A DNA stretch of 42,550 nt, taken from Moduliflexus sp964602655 (lineage in GTDB: Bacteria > Moduliflexota > Moduliflexia > Moduliflexales > Moduliflexaceae). Both the position numbers and the translations under genes were made by a program. This document shows positions 30,951 through 39,079 of the stretch, one piece after another. The notes below the pieces were generated by a model. That model made no database searches and was not told the origin of the DNA. It saw only the letters and a program-made list of their open reading frames with translations. Numbering within the stretch: position 1 is the stretch's first letter; every line of letters begins with the position of its first letter. The stretch covers positions 1 through 42,550 of the forward strand of contig CAZRSF010000054.1 in assembly GCA_964602655.1 (NCBI GenBank). The letters run 5' to 3'.

Positions 30951-33900
30951 TCACCGCGACCCGACCACCACACGGAACCCAATATTGGCGTCAACATAAT
31001 CAGGGTTTAGTCCATTACGATACGCACTACGCAGATGGTCGGGTTGAAGACTCCAAGACCCACCGCGCAGAACTCTCGCCTTTTTAATGCCTAAACTTCC
31101 CCATATACTTCCGTCATCTGGCGCATTCTGGTAATTGTCATGCCACGTATCTGCACACCATTCCCAGACGTTGCCGTGCATATCGTACAACCCAAAAGCA
31201 TTCGGTTTTTTTTGCTTGACCGGATTGGTTTGATCGTTTGAATTATTCCGATACCATGCATATTTACTAAGCTGTCCGTCATCATTACCAAATGAATAGG
31301 CCGTTTGTGTTCCTGCCCGCGCCGCATATTCCCATTCCGCCTCGCTTGGAAGGCGATATTCTATGGGGGAGGATGAAAACATCCAGGCGGATGTGGCATT
31401 CAATATCGCCAAAAATTCATGCGCGTCATTCCATGACACCATTTCCACTGGACGTTCCGCCCCCTTGAAATGAGATGGATTGCTCCCCATGATTCGTTCC
31501 CATTGCGCTTGCGTCACCTCTGTTTGGCCTAACCAGAAACCATTAAGCGTCACGGAACGCTGCGGATGTTCCTCGTCGTGACCTTCGCCGTCTGGCGATC
31601 CCATCAGAAACGTCCCACCTGGTATCCAAACGAAATCAATTTCTGATCTTTTCTCATGGCACACCTTTTTCGGCGAGGGATTTTTCCAACATGCTTCATC
31701 CCATGAGGGGAGTGGCAAATCAGGAGTGTTGCGATAATTGAACACAACATAGCTGATACTGGCGAGCAGCATCAGCAGCAACACATTTACCGGACGTCTG
31801 AAAAAACTCGATTTCTTGGGCGTCGGCATTACGATAGACGCGTTATCTCTGGAATCATTCAAATGAGCGAGCGTAGGCGATTCTATCTGCGGTGAGGTCT
31901 GTACAGTGGCTTGCTGTTTGCGCGATTCGGCTTCTTGCTCCTTAAGCTGGCGTTCTTCTTCAGCTTTTTTGAGAGCGGCTTGTTCCTGTTGCCGTTTAAG
32001 GGCTTCTATACGTTGACGTTCAACTGCGTCTTCGGCAGCGCGACGCTCGTTTTCCTCGTTTTCAGCGTTGAGCACCGCTGCCTGTTGCTGTCGCAGTTCT
32101 TTGATCTCTTGTGTTATGCTTGCTGCCGTTTGCCGATTCAGCAATAAATGTTCACACAAGTCATCTAAGGTCACTTGTTGTTCTGGGCTGACGGTCGCGG
32201 CTTGAATAATTGCCGCACAATGTCTCCGATATTTCTCCGCCGCATCATGCTCGAAAATCGCAGCAATCGCCGTTTCCACGTCACTCATGTTCTGAAAACG
32301 GTCGTCCTGTCGTTTTTGAGCGCATGTGATGATAAACGCCACAATATCGGTTGAAATATTGGCGTCTGCCGGAAAGCCGGGAAACGGCTCGTAGCAATGG
32401 GCATGAATGAATTCGGCCTGCGTGTCGGCCTCGAAGGGGAAGCGGTTCAGCAGCAGTTGATAGCCGAGAATGCCAAGCGCATAGACATCGGTTCGTTCGG
32501 AAATCTTGCCGAATTTTTTGCGGTCGAACTGCTCCGGCGCGGCGTATTGATACGTGCCGTAAAACTCGCCGCCCGGCGTGAGGAGGCTGCCATGGTCAAT
32601 CCGCTTGGCGATGCCGAAATCAATCAGCGTCGCCTGCCCGTCGGCATTGACGATGATATTCTGCGGCTTGACATCGCGGTGAATAATGCCGCGCTCGTGG
32701 GCATGGCGCAGGGCGGCGGCAAGCTGACGCAACAGGCGCAGCGCGTCAGGCGGCGCGAACGCGCCCTGCTCTTTCAAAAGCGCGTGCAGCGTCTTGCCCG
32801 GCACGAAATCCATTTCGATAAAATATTCGTCGTCCGCGCTCCGCCCCATTTCCCGCACTTTGGTGAAATGATGGCCGGGCGTATCCCCCAACATGCCCAT
32901 AATTTTCCCTTCGGCGAAAAAGCGGGCAACAATGGCGGGATCGTGGCGATGTTTCGGCAGCAAGACTTTCAAGGCGACCGTGCTTTGCAGATGAATTTTG
33001 CAGACTTTCCAGACCTCTGCGAGGCCGCCCTGTCCGAGCGGCGCGTCTGCTGTTCTGCGATAGCGCTCCCAGAGGCGGTAGGTTTTGCTCAGGAAATCGT
33101 GTTTTTCGACCTGAATCGCCGGGTCTTTCGCGCCGAAGAAAAATTCCAATTCCCGCCGCACGAAACGCATGATTTCGCTCGCTTCGTGGGAGACATGGCC
33201 TTTGATCTCATCTTTGACCTCATCGAATTCCGTGTCGAGCCAATCTTGCAATTCCGCGAAATGCCCGGCGATTTCTTGGCTGATCAGGCCGAACCCCTGG
33301 CGCGTCTGCGTCAATTCCGTTTCGACGCTTTGCCAGACCGCCGCATTCTCTTGCAGCAGGCGCAAGGTCGCGTCGGCCTTCTGCGCCTGCTGCTCTAAGG
33401 CGTCCAATTGCTGCGCGACCGCCGAAACCTCCGCAAATTTCCGCGCCTGCTGAGATTGGACGATTTGCGCTTCCAATCCGGCGATCTGCGTTTTCAATCC
33501 GTCGAATTCTTGCTGGGTCTGTTTGGCGCTCGCGGCAAGCTGCTGGCGGTCGAAATGCGCCAACATCCGGCTGACGCGCTCGTTGGCTTTGATTGCCTCT
33601 TCGAAATGATACACAATCCCGTCATACAACACGCCGCTGCCCTGCTCCGGGAAGAGCAGAAACGCGATGAATTGCGGGTCGAGTCCCGCCTGCGACAGGG
33701 CATCGCGCAGCTCGGCTTTGGTCAATTGCGTCTGCTCGCGCAGCAAGTCGGCGTTCGTGATGAAACGGACGTTATAGAGGAGATTGGCGATCTCTTCGAC
33801 GCTCACATCTTTAAAAGAATAATGCGAGAAAAATTCGTTCAACGCCTTGCACTGCGCTTTGGCGTTCTGCCGGAGTTGGCGTTCGCTGTCGGGCTGAACG

Positions 33901-34184
33901 CCGCAAAACGGCCTGACATAGCGGACATCCATCATCTCCGCGAATTCGCGGTTGATCTGCGGCGCGGGGAATTTCAACTCCCGCATCAAGAGCGATTCCT
34001 GCACCAAACCGAGCGCAATCGTCGCCGCCGTTTTCCCGCAGGCTTCCTGCAACGCCGTTTGCAGGTCGTGATTGCCCTGCGTGTAGGTTTTCCAGCTTTT
34101 CAGCGCAGCGTCTCCGGCTTTCTGCGTATAGAAACTTTTGATAACATCTCCGACAAACAGCGAAAATAGCGTTGCAGCGATCAT
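30951..34184 (-). CDS. Ser/Thr protein kinase with C-terminal FGE/C-type-lectin-fold domain
   Basis: The 1077-residue protein has a hydrophobic N-terminus and helical region, a coiled coil (about 215-300), then a Hanks-type kinase domain (about 375-640). The kinase shows LGQGGLAEV, VALKVL, HRDVKPQNIIV, LIDFGIAKR and YAAPEQF, so it looks active. A charged coiled coil (700-775), one transmembrane helix (about 795-815; VNVLLLMLLASISYVVF) and an FGE-sulfatase/SUMF1-like domain (about 845-1075) follow. The last shows WIPGGTFLMGSPDG, YRLPSEAEWEYAARAG and GNVWEWCADTW. The cysteine pair of true formylglycine-generating enzymes is absent from RGGSWSLQPDHLRSAYRNG, so this is a binding, not catalytic, fold. 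Reading: extracytoplasmic sensor coupled to a cytoplasmic kinase. Confidence 0.88.
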   Translation of the reverse strand: MIAATLFSLFVGDVIKSFYTQKAGDAALKSWKTYTQGNHDLQTALQEACGKTAATIALGLVQESLLMRELKFPAPQINREFAEMMDVRYVRPFCGVQPDSERQLRQNAKAQCKALNEFFSHYSFKDVSVEEIANLLYNVRFITNADLLREQTQLTKAELRDALSQAGLDPQFIAFLLFPEQGSGVLYDGIVYHFEEAIKANERVSRMLAHFDRQQLAASAKQTQQEFDGLKTQIAGLEAQIVQSQQARKFAEVSAVAQQLDALEQQAQKADATLRLLQENAAVWQSVETELTQTRQGFGLISQEIAGHFAELQDWLDTEFDEVKDEIKGHVSHEASEIMRFVRRELEFFFGAKDPAIQVEKHDFLSKTYRLWERYRRTADAPLGQGGLAEVWKVCKIHLQSTVALKVLLPKHRHDPAIVARFFAEGKIMGMLGDTPGHHFTKVREMGRSADDEYFIEMDFVPGKTLHALLKEQGAFAPPDALRLLRQLAAALRHAHERGIIHRDVKPQNIIVNADGQATLIDFGIAKRIDHGSLLTPGGEFYGTYQYAAPEQFDRKKFGKISERTDVYALGILGYQLLLNRFPFEADTQAEFIHAHCYEPFPGFPADANISTDIVAFIITCAQKRQDDRFQNMSDVETAIAAIFEHDAAEKYRRHCAAIIQAATVSPEQQVTLDDLCEHLLLNRQTAASITQEIKELRQQQAAVLNAENEENERRAAEDAVERQRIEALKRQQEQAALKKAEEERQLKEQEAESRKQQATVQTSPQIESPTLAHLNDSRDNASIVMPTPKKSSFFRRPVNVLLLMLLASISYVVFNYRNTPDLPLPSWDEACWKNPSPKKVCHEKRSEIDFVWIPGGTFLMGSPDGEGHDEEHPQRSVTLNGFWLGQTEVTQAQWERIMGSNPSHFKGAERPVEMVSWNDAHEFLAILNATSAWMFSSSPIEYRLPSEAEWEYAARAGTQTAYSFGNDDGQLSKYAWYRNNSNDQTNPVKQKKPNAFGLYDMHGNVWEWCADTWHDNYQNAPDDGSIWGSLGIKKARVLRGGSWSLQPDHLRSAYRNGLNPDYVDANIGFRVVVGSR
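30954..31064 (-). other. DGR variable-region-like 3' end
   Basis: Codons after RGGSW (AGT CTT at 31047-31052, GAC CAT at 31035-31040, TAT 31020, AAT 31014, AAC 31005, GAT TAT GTT 30993-31001, GAC GCC AAT 30984-30992) all fit A-to-N changes of AAC/AAT, at the positions usually diversified in DGR targets, ending in NIGFRVV. No reverse transcriptase or template repeat lies in the window. Confidence 0.45.
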
Positions 34185-34263
34185 AACGTCAATCCGAATG
34201 TTTCAAGCGGTCAGGCAGTTCGGAACCGCCTGACAGCCATGTCAGTATAAAAAACAATTTCTC

Positions 34264-34292
34264 TTGACAAAAGCGTCAATTTTTTGTCTATT
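34264..34292 (+). promoter_or_regulatory. Candidate promoter for the MBL-fold gene
   Basis: TTGACA (34264-34269), 17 bases, TCTATT (34287-34292). CTTGACA at 34263 and TGTCAAG at 34295-34301 are inverted, so the divergent kinase gene may use a mirrored -35. Confidence 0.4.
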
Positions 34293-34357
34293 CATGTCAA
34301 GCGAAAAGAAAATGTCCGACATTTTTATGAAATCGTATTATACAATAACGCTGAATA

Positions 34358-34408
34358 AGGAGTGCAAAAGCGCAGCTTTTGCCGTCAAAGCCGCGCTTTG
34401 ACATTCCT
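34358..34408. repeat. Three-way-junction palindrome, family I copy 2
   Basis: Outer ends AGGAGTG and CATTCCT enclose two perfect hairpins, GCAAAAGC-GCA-GCTTTTGC and GTCAAAGC-CGC-GCTTTGAC. The ends match the 19208 element. It lies in the leader of the MBL-fold gene. Confidence 0.75.
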
Positions 34409-34427
34409 GAATCGCGGCGTCAAGGAT

Positions 34428-35228
34428 ATGGAAAAAATCACGGTATTAGGCACATCCGGGGCAGTCGTGAACGCTCGGCGGGATAATGTGTCGTTAGTGT
34501 TTTCATCGGAATCGGAAGACGAGCAACACTGGCATCTGTTGATGGAATGCGGCGGCAGCGCGGCGCATAAGCTCGCCAAAATCGGCATTCCGTATCACGC
34601 ACTTGAAGAGGTTATCGTCACGCATACCCATATTGACCATTTTTACGGGCTGCCGGCGCTGATTTTTTCCATGATGTATTGGGACATCGAGCGTCGAACG
34701 CCGCTACGGATTTTCTGCCCTGAGAATGCGTTGGATGTGATTATTCGCTTTTTGGATTTTTTCGATTTGCGCGAAGATTGCCCGTTTCCGCTGCATGTGC
34801 ATGGCATTCCGCTCGAAGAGGGCGCATTCGTGTTGGAGAACGAACATGCCACTGTCACGACGACCCCAGTCGATCATTCGCATAAAACGCCGACAGTCGG
34901 CATCAAAATCGCGTCGAAGATTTCCGGGAAAACGGTCGTCTATTCAGGCGACACAACCTATTCGGAGCGGCTGATTCGGTTAGCAAACAATGCAGATGTG
35001 TTGTTTCACGAATGTTCCGGGCTTTCCTCGCGAGACATCGTGCCGATTCACAGTAATGCCCGCCACGCCGGACAGGTCGCCCGGCAGAGCGGCGTCAAAA
35101 AACTTGTGCTGCTCCATCTCGACGCCGTCTTGAACGACGATCCGCAGGCGATTCGCGCCGAAGCGCAGGAAGAATTCGCAGGTGACATTGTCGTCGCCGA
35201 GGATTTCGATGAATACATGCTTTCGTAG
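34428..35228 (+). CDS. Metallo-beta-lactamase-fold hydrolase (ribonuclease Z-like)
   Basis: The 266-residue protein begins MEKITVLGTSG, has the metal motif THTHIDHFYG (about 66-75), VVYSGDTTYSERLI and LFHECSGLSS, and C-terminal HSNARHAGQVARQSGVKKLVLLHL. This is the ribonuclease Z/phosphodiesterase-type MBL arrangement; the long RNase Z exosite arm is not obvious. ATG at 34428 is preferred over the earlier frame start at 34362, which is inside a palindrome. Its TAG stop lies in palindrome H1. Confidence 0.82.
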   Translation: MEKITVLGTSGAVVNARRDNVSLVFSSESEDEQHWHLLMECGGSAAHKLAKIGIPYHALEEVIVTHTHIDHFYGLPALIFSMMYWDIERRTPLRIFCPENALDVIIRFLDFFDLREDCPFPLHVHGIPLEEGAFVLENEHATVTTTPVDHSHKTPTVGIKIASKISGKTVVYSGDTTYSERLIRLANNADVLFHECSGLSSRDIVPIHSNARHAGQVARQSGVKKLVLLHLDAVLNDDPQAIRAEAQEEFAGDIVVAEDFDEYMLS

Positions 35229-35252
35229 GGCGAAACTACAGTTTCGCCCTAC
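35225..35252. repeat. Palindrome family H, copy 1, giving stops to two genes
   Basis: GTAGGGCGAAACT-AC-AGTTTCGCCCTAC, a perfect 13-base stem. TAG at 35226-35228 stops the MBL-fold gene, and CTA at 35236-35238 is the TAG stop of the convergent GH3-type gene. It probably also terminates both transcripts. Confidence 0.9.
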
Positions 35253-36879
35253 ATTCGAACCACTTTTCCCAGTCAAGACGAACATCAAACAGCGCGGGCT
35301 TGATGTCGCCGAGTTTTTGCCCTGCGTCGAGGCCGCGCTGCAAATAGGTCTGCGCTCCGTTGCGAGCGACGCGGAACAGGCGCAGCAGCTCAAGCTGTTT
35401 CAAGCGACGCGCCACGTCATACTGAAAATTTCCGCACAATTCGCCCTCAAGAATGTGAATAAATTCCGATAATTGCCGTTCATCTTCTTCCGATTCGATA
35501 AAAGCGACATACCCACGTTGATTCCCCTTGATTTCAGGTGCAAGCAGCAAAAATGACCAGCGAATCGGGCAGCTTTGCAACGCCTGTTCGATGGCGGTAT
35601 TGACAAAACGTTCTTCCAATTTTTCGCCGACGAGATCGGAATGGCGGCCTTTGCGCCCGATGAATCGCAACAGCGGCAGCCCGCGCCAGAAGCCCTCGAC
35701 GCGCACGAGATCGCCGATGTCATAACGGTAGAAGCCGCCGCCGGTGGTCAGAATGACCGCATACGTTCGCCCCTCTTCAAGCTCCCAGAGCCATCGCGCT
35801 TCGCCGTCTCGTTCCGACACGAATTCCAGCAGATGCGACGTAAACGCTGGAACGCAGGCCGTTTCGCCGTTGCTTACAATTCCTTGCAGTGGAATCGAAA
35901 TCACGCCTTCGGTTGCTAATAAACCTTTTCCCTGAAAATAGACCTTCGGGAAAAACGCCTGTAATTGCCGCGCCGGAAAGGCAGACGCGCCATCTTTCCA
36001 GAGCGAAACCAGCGACAGACGCGGCCAGATCGCCTGATAGCGTTCCGATGGCGGCAAGCGCAGTGCCTGTTCGAGCGCAATTACCCGCGCCTTATTCGGC
36101 CTGCGTTTCAGTGGAATCGGGAGCGTTTCCGGCTCAGGCAGATCAGGCCATCCGTCCCTCAGCGACGCTAAGAGCCGCTCGGCGTGACGGTCGAGTTCTT
36201 CTAATAAGACGAGCAAAAAGGTCGGACTCCAGATCGAGAGCCAGCGCAGATTGTCGGCGCGCAGCAGAAAATAAAGCGTCAGGAATCGAAAGTTTTCCAT
36301 CCGCGTCATCTGCGTCACCCACGACGGCACGGCGAAAAGCTGTCCCAACAGCAGCCCTTTCCAGCCGAAATACGCGGAATCTTCCTCGAAATCAGTGGCG
36401 ATTTCCTGTGCATGTTCAGCAATTCGTTTTTTCGGCGGCGTGATCGTCCAATAGGTCTGACCGTGCAGAATATCGGGAAACGATGCCGCCATGTTCACGA
36501 TCCAGGGGGCGAGCGCCCGCTGAAATTCGCGCTTCAACGCGGCGGTATATGGAATCAGTTTCGTGCCAGTCGTTCCGCCGGTGGGATGCATCAGCAAGAC
36601 CGGTTCGGCGGTCAACACCTGCGTGTTTCCGGCCTGAATTTGGCGAATATACGTCAAAAAATCCTGATACGTTCTGATCGGGACATGTTTGCGATACGTT
36701 GCAAGATCGCGGATGCCATGAAAGCTATGCTCTTTGCCGAAAACAGTAGCTTCATTCTGACGAACAATCGCTTGCATCAGACCGTTTTGCATCGAATGAG
36801 CCTGCTCGCAACGGTTCAAGAATCGGCGGCTTTCAGGATATTGTGACAGCGCGAACAACGCTTGCAGTGGAAATTGCAT
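35236..36879 (-). CDS. GH3-family acyl-adenylating enzyme
   Basis: The 547-residue protein matches GH3 acyl-acid amido synthetases: ATP motif HPTGGTTGTKLIPYT (about 94-108), LLATEGVISIPL (about 320) and FYRYDIGDLVRVEGF (about 390). GH3 proteins adenylate carboxylic acids and join them to an amine or amino acid. Plant enzymes act on auxin and jasmonate; bacterial ones are poorly characterised. ATG at 36879 is preferred over GTG at 36894, which lies in palindrome B. The last codons (CRAKL) and TAG stop lie in palindrome H1. It is the final gene of the radical SAM/GNAT array. Confidence 0.82.
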   Translation of the reverse strand: MQFPLQALFALSQYPESRRFLNRCEQAHSMQNGLMQAIVRQNEATVFGKEHSFHGIRDLATYRKHVPIRTYQDFLTYIRQIQAGNTQVLTAEPVLLMHPTGGTTGTKLIPYTAALKREFQRALAPWIVNMAASFPDILHGQTYWTITPPKKRIAEHAQEIATDFEEDSAYFGWKGLLLGQLFAVPSWVTQMTRMENFRFLTLYFLLRADNLRWLSIWSPTFLLVLLEELDRHAERLLASLRDGWPDLPEPETLPIPLKRRPNKARVIALEQALRLPPSERYQAIWPRLSLVSLWKDGASAFPARQLQAFFPKVYFQGKGLLATEGVISIPLQGIVSNGETACVPAFTSHLLEFVSERDGEARWLWELEEGRTYAVILTTGGGFYRYDIGDLVRVEGFWRGLPLLRFIGRKGRHSDLVGEKLEERFVNTAIEQALQSCPIRWSFLLLAPEIKGNQRGYVAFIESEEDERQLSEFIHILEGELCGNFQYDVARRLKQLELLRLFRVARNGAQTYLQRGLDAGQKLGDIKPALFDVRLDWEKWFECRAKL

Positions 36880-36886
36880 AAGATTT

Positions 36887-37006
36887 TTAGCCACAGATTT
36901 TCACAGATTGACACAGATTGAAAATCGTGTTTATAAAAGCTGTCAGACACTTTCAAAGTGTCTGACAGCTTACCAATCTGTGCAAATCTGTGAAATCTGT
37001 GGCTAA
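36887..37006. repeat. Nested palindrome: family C inside family B
   Basis: The outer arms 36887-36920 and 36974-37006 (TTAGCCACAGATT start) are near-perfect reverse complements. Between them, 36937-36971 is a perfect 17-1-17 family C palindrome (AAGCTGTCAGACACTTT). The right arm includes the TAG stop (37003-37005) of the upstream acyltransferase-like gene. Confidence 0.9.
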
Positions 37007-37704
37007 TCAATAAACCGCCGGGCGGCGCGAGTCAAGTTCGCTTCGGAAATTTCGGCGAGGCAGACGAGTTCGTCGCCGTTGACATAGCCGGGATTGCGGT
37101 CGAGAAAAAAGCGGACGTGCGGCTGCTCGCGTTTCGATTCGGGGATGGCGGCGAGTTCGGCAGTCAGGCGGTCGGCAGGCGGCAAAATGCGCACGATGCC
37201 GGGCTGTTCGATATACCAGTCGCCGAATTTTGCGCGAGCAAGCGCGTTCACGATTGCCTGCATTTCTGGCGGCGTCGGCGTCAGATAGTTCGGATAAAAC
37301 GTCTGAAAAAAGATCGGCAAAAACAGGTACGTGCGAATCCCTTTGCTCAATAAAAACCAGTAGAGCGGCGGCGTTTCGCGCTCGATCAATTCACGCAGCA
37401 GCGCGGCGAACATCCGAAACAGTTCCTGCTGTCCCCAGCACGTTTTATTGATAATCGTATCGCCCGAAAAAAGCGCGTGAATCGGGCGATTTGCGACCGT
37501 CTGCGTTATCAGCAGAAACGTCGTGAAGCCCTCAATCACGCCGTCGTCGTCCTGAAAAACGAGAATGCCGTCTTTTTCCGACAAATCCCGCAGGAATTTT
37601 TCCGGCGCGACATTCTCGTAATGCGCCGCCATCAGCGCGAACATGCGCTCTTTTTCTTGCGCCGAAAGCGTCGAGATATTTCGAATCGCGCCAGTCAGTT
37701 TCAT
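37003..37704 (-). CDS. GNAT-like acyltransferase, small
   Basis: The 233-residue protein (MKLTGAIRNISTLSAQEKERMFALMAAHYENV start) has a GNAT-type opening, EKFLRDLSEKDGILVFQDDDGVIEGFTTFLL, and ALFSGDTIINKTCWGQQELFRMFAALLRELI as the likely CoA-side helix. No clear R/Q-x-x-G-x-G/A loop is readable, so the assignment is loose. CGAAAGG eight bases upstream supports ATG at 37704; the longer frame runs into repeat K. A role in passing an acyl group in the GH3 locus is inference. Confidence 0.5.
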   Translation of the reverse strand: MKLTGAIRNISTLSAQEKERMFALMAAHYENVAPEKFLRDLSEKDGILVFQDDDGVIEGFTTFLLITQTVANRPIHALFSGDTIINKTCWGQQELFRMFAALLRELIERETPPLYWFLLSKGIRTYLFLPIFFQTFYPNYLTPTPPEMQAIVNALARAKFGDWYIEQPGIVRILPPADRLTAELAAIPESKREQPHVRFFLDRNPGYVNGDELVCLAEISEANLTRAARRFID

Positions 37705-37740
37705 GATGAGCCTTTCGTTATGATTGTTTTTTCTACGGTT

Positions 37741-37772
37741 ACACCCACCCCACCCCCTCCCTGGAGGGGAAA
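37741..37772. repeat. Palindrome family K, copy 2
   Basis: ACACCCACCCC then CCCTCC-CT-GGAGGG and GGAA, matching 23-54. It fills the gap between the two GNAT-like genes. Confidence 0.6.
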
Positions 37773-37775
37773 ATT

Positions 37776-38879
37776 CTATAACATGCCGCATTCCAAATAG
37801 ACAGGCAGACCAGGATTGACGTTTCGAATCATCGGCTGCTGGTGCGGCCATCCGACCGTATAAACGCGGCTTTTGTAGCTGATATGCGGGCGGTGCTGCA
37901 ATACCGGGCGAAGCGGATGCGTCTCATGCACGCCAACTAAATAAAACGGGTAGGTCGCGGCCACAGCCGGAATCCCGTCTAAAAATTTTCGAAACAGCGC
38001 GGGATCATCATCTTTTACAGCCCAGTACGAGAGCGTAAAAAAGCGCAGCCGCTCACCCGGTTTCGGCAGGGCGGGCATACCGACAAGCGGCTGCCAGCGC
38101 GATACCGGCGCCAGCATTTTAAAAAAGCCGCCATAGCCTTGCACAAGATATTGTTTATACGCGGCCTGATTCCAGAACGCGCCGCAGGCAAGGATGTCGC
38201 CCTGAACGCTTTTCAGCAGGTAAAAATCTTCAAGGGCTGGTTGGCCGGGAACGTTTGCGAGAAAACTGTTCGGCGCGACGGTCGGGAAAAATTGAAACCG
38301 GCGTCCCTGTTCGTTCAAAAATTGCGCTAACGTATCGGCGTCTTCAGGCCGCGCCTGCTGCAAATCGCCGCGTTTGCGCTTGAAAAATGGATGGCCGGAA
38401 CAATTGAGGGCATAAACTTCATACATGCCCCGCGGCGTATAACTCGGCATAAAATCCCTCGGTTTCTCAAGCAGCGTTTGCGCGGCGCGATTTTCTTCCA
38501 GAATGGTTGTGACATACAACGGAAGCGGCGCGTCTTTTGCGGCATTTCGCAAATACGCATAGCCGCGATGGAGCAGCGGATATTTTTTGGCATATTCTTG
38601 CCGGACGCGAAGACCGAATAAATAACCAATCGTTTCAGGCCGTCCATTCAAAAAAACCTGGCGCGTCGCGCATGCGCCGAGTCCGGCAATCTGCCCTCGT
38701 TCTGAATCGCGACAGACGACGATCTCCACGCGCTCCCCTTCCATTTCGAACGAACGAAACGCATCCGGGCGGCGCGTGTAAAGCAGTGAAATTTTTCCAT
38801 GAAATGGCGCGTTTTCAAGGATTTTAAGCATTTCCTGACCATCGTCAGGCGTGGCAGCATCAAAATAAAATCGTGACAT
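37776..38879 (-). CDS. GNAT-fold acyltransferase-like protein
   Basis: The 367-residue protein starts MSRFYFDAATPDDGQEMLKIL and has a GNAT-like core: VEIVVCRDSERGQIAGLGACATRQVFLNGRPETIGYLFGLRVRQEYAKKYPLLHRGYAYL, with NRAAQTLLEKPRDFMPSYTP as the usual late helix. The second half (about 170-367) is less recognisable and may be a second GNAT half. The frame begins upstream at a GTG (38894) inside palindrome D; ATG at 38879 is the natural start. Confidence 0.6.
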   Translation of the reverse strand: MSRFYFDAATPDDGQEMLKILENAPFHGKISLLYTRRPDAFRSFEMEGERVEIVVCRDSERGQIAGLGACATRQVFLNGRPETIGYLFGLRVRQEYAKKYPLLHRGYAYLRNAAKDAPLPLYVTTILEENRAAQTLLEKPRDFMPSYTPRGMYEVYALNCSGHPFFKRKRGDLQQARPEDADTLAQFLNEQGRRFQFFPTVAPNSFLANVPGQPALEDFYLLKSVQGDILACGAFWNQAAYKQYLVQGYGGFFKMLAPVSRWQPLVGMPALPKPGERLRFFTLSYWAVKDDDPALFRKFLDGIPAVAATYPFYLVGVHETHPLRPVLQHRPHISYKSRVYTVGWPHQQPMIRNVNPGLPVYLECGML

Positions 38880-38888
38880 AAAAAAATA

Positions 38889-39077
38889 GAACACTGATTG
38901 GACTGATCTGGCTGATTTGTCCTGATTTTTTGTATTTTTTTACCACGAAACACACAAAATACACGAAAAATTAAGACATTCATTCCATAACCCAAAAATT
39001 TTCCAATATTTTCGTGTGTTTCGTGGTGGCTTTACAATGAGCAGTGCTAATCAGCCTTATCAGTCCAATCAGTGTTC
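38889..39077. repeat. Nested palindrome: family A inside family D
   Basis: Outer arms 38889-38917 and 39049-39077 (core GAACACTGATTGGACTGAT, two mismatches over 29 bases). Inside, arms 38943-38961 and 39007-39026 (core CCACGAAACACAC) are family A. The block fills the gap between a GNAT-like gene and a radical SAM gene, ending two bases before the TAA stop of the latter. Confidence 0.9.
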
Positions 39078-39079
39078 CA

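Noticed and set aside
30951..31700. Active formylglycine-generating enzyme
   Set aside because: The fold is present but the catalytic cysteine pair is missing.
32397..33398. 333-codon plus-strand open frame opposite the kinase gene
   Set aside because: It is antisense to a gene with full kinase motifs and has no recognisable domain; GC-rich coding DNA often leaves such open antisense frames.
34362..34427. Earlier start of the MBL-fold gene
   Set aside because: The extra 22 codons are in the three-way palindrome; MEKITVLGTSG at 34428 is the normal MBL start.
36880..36894. GTG start for the GH3-type gene inside palindrome B
   Set aside because: The five extra codons derive from the repeat; ATG at 36879 gives a natural N-terminus. 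The same reasoning rejects GTG starts at 38894 and 40426.
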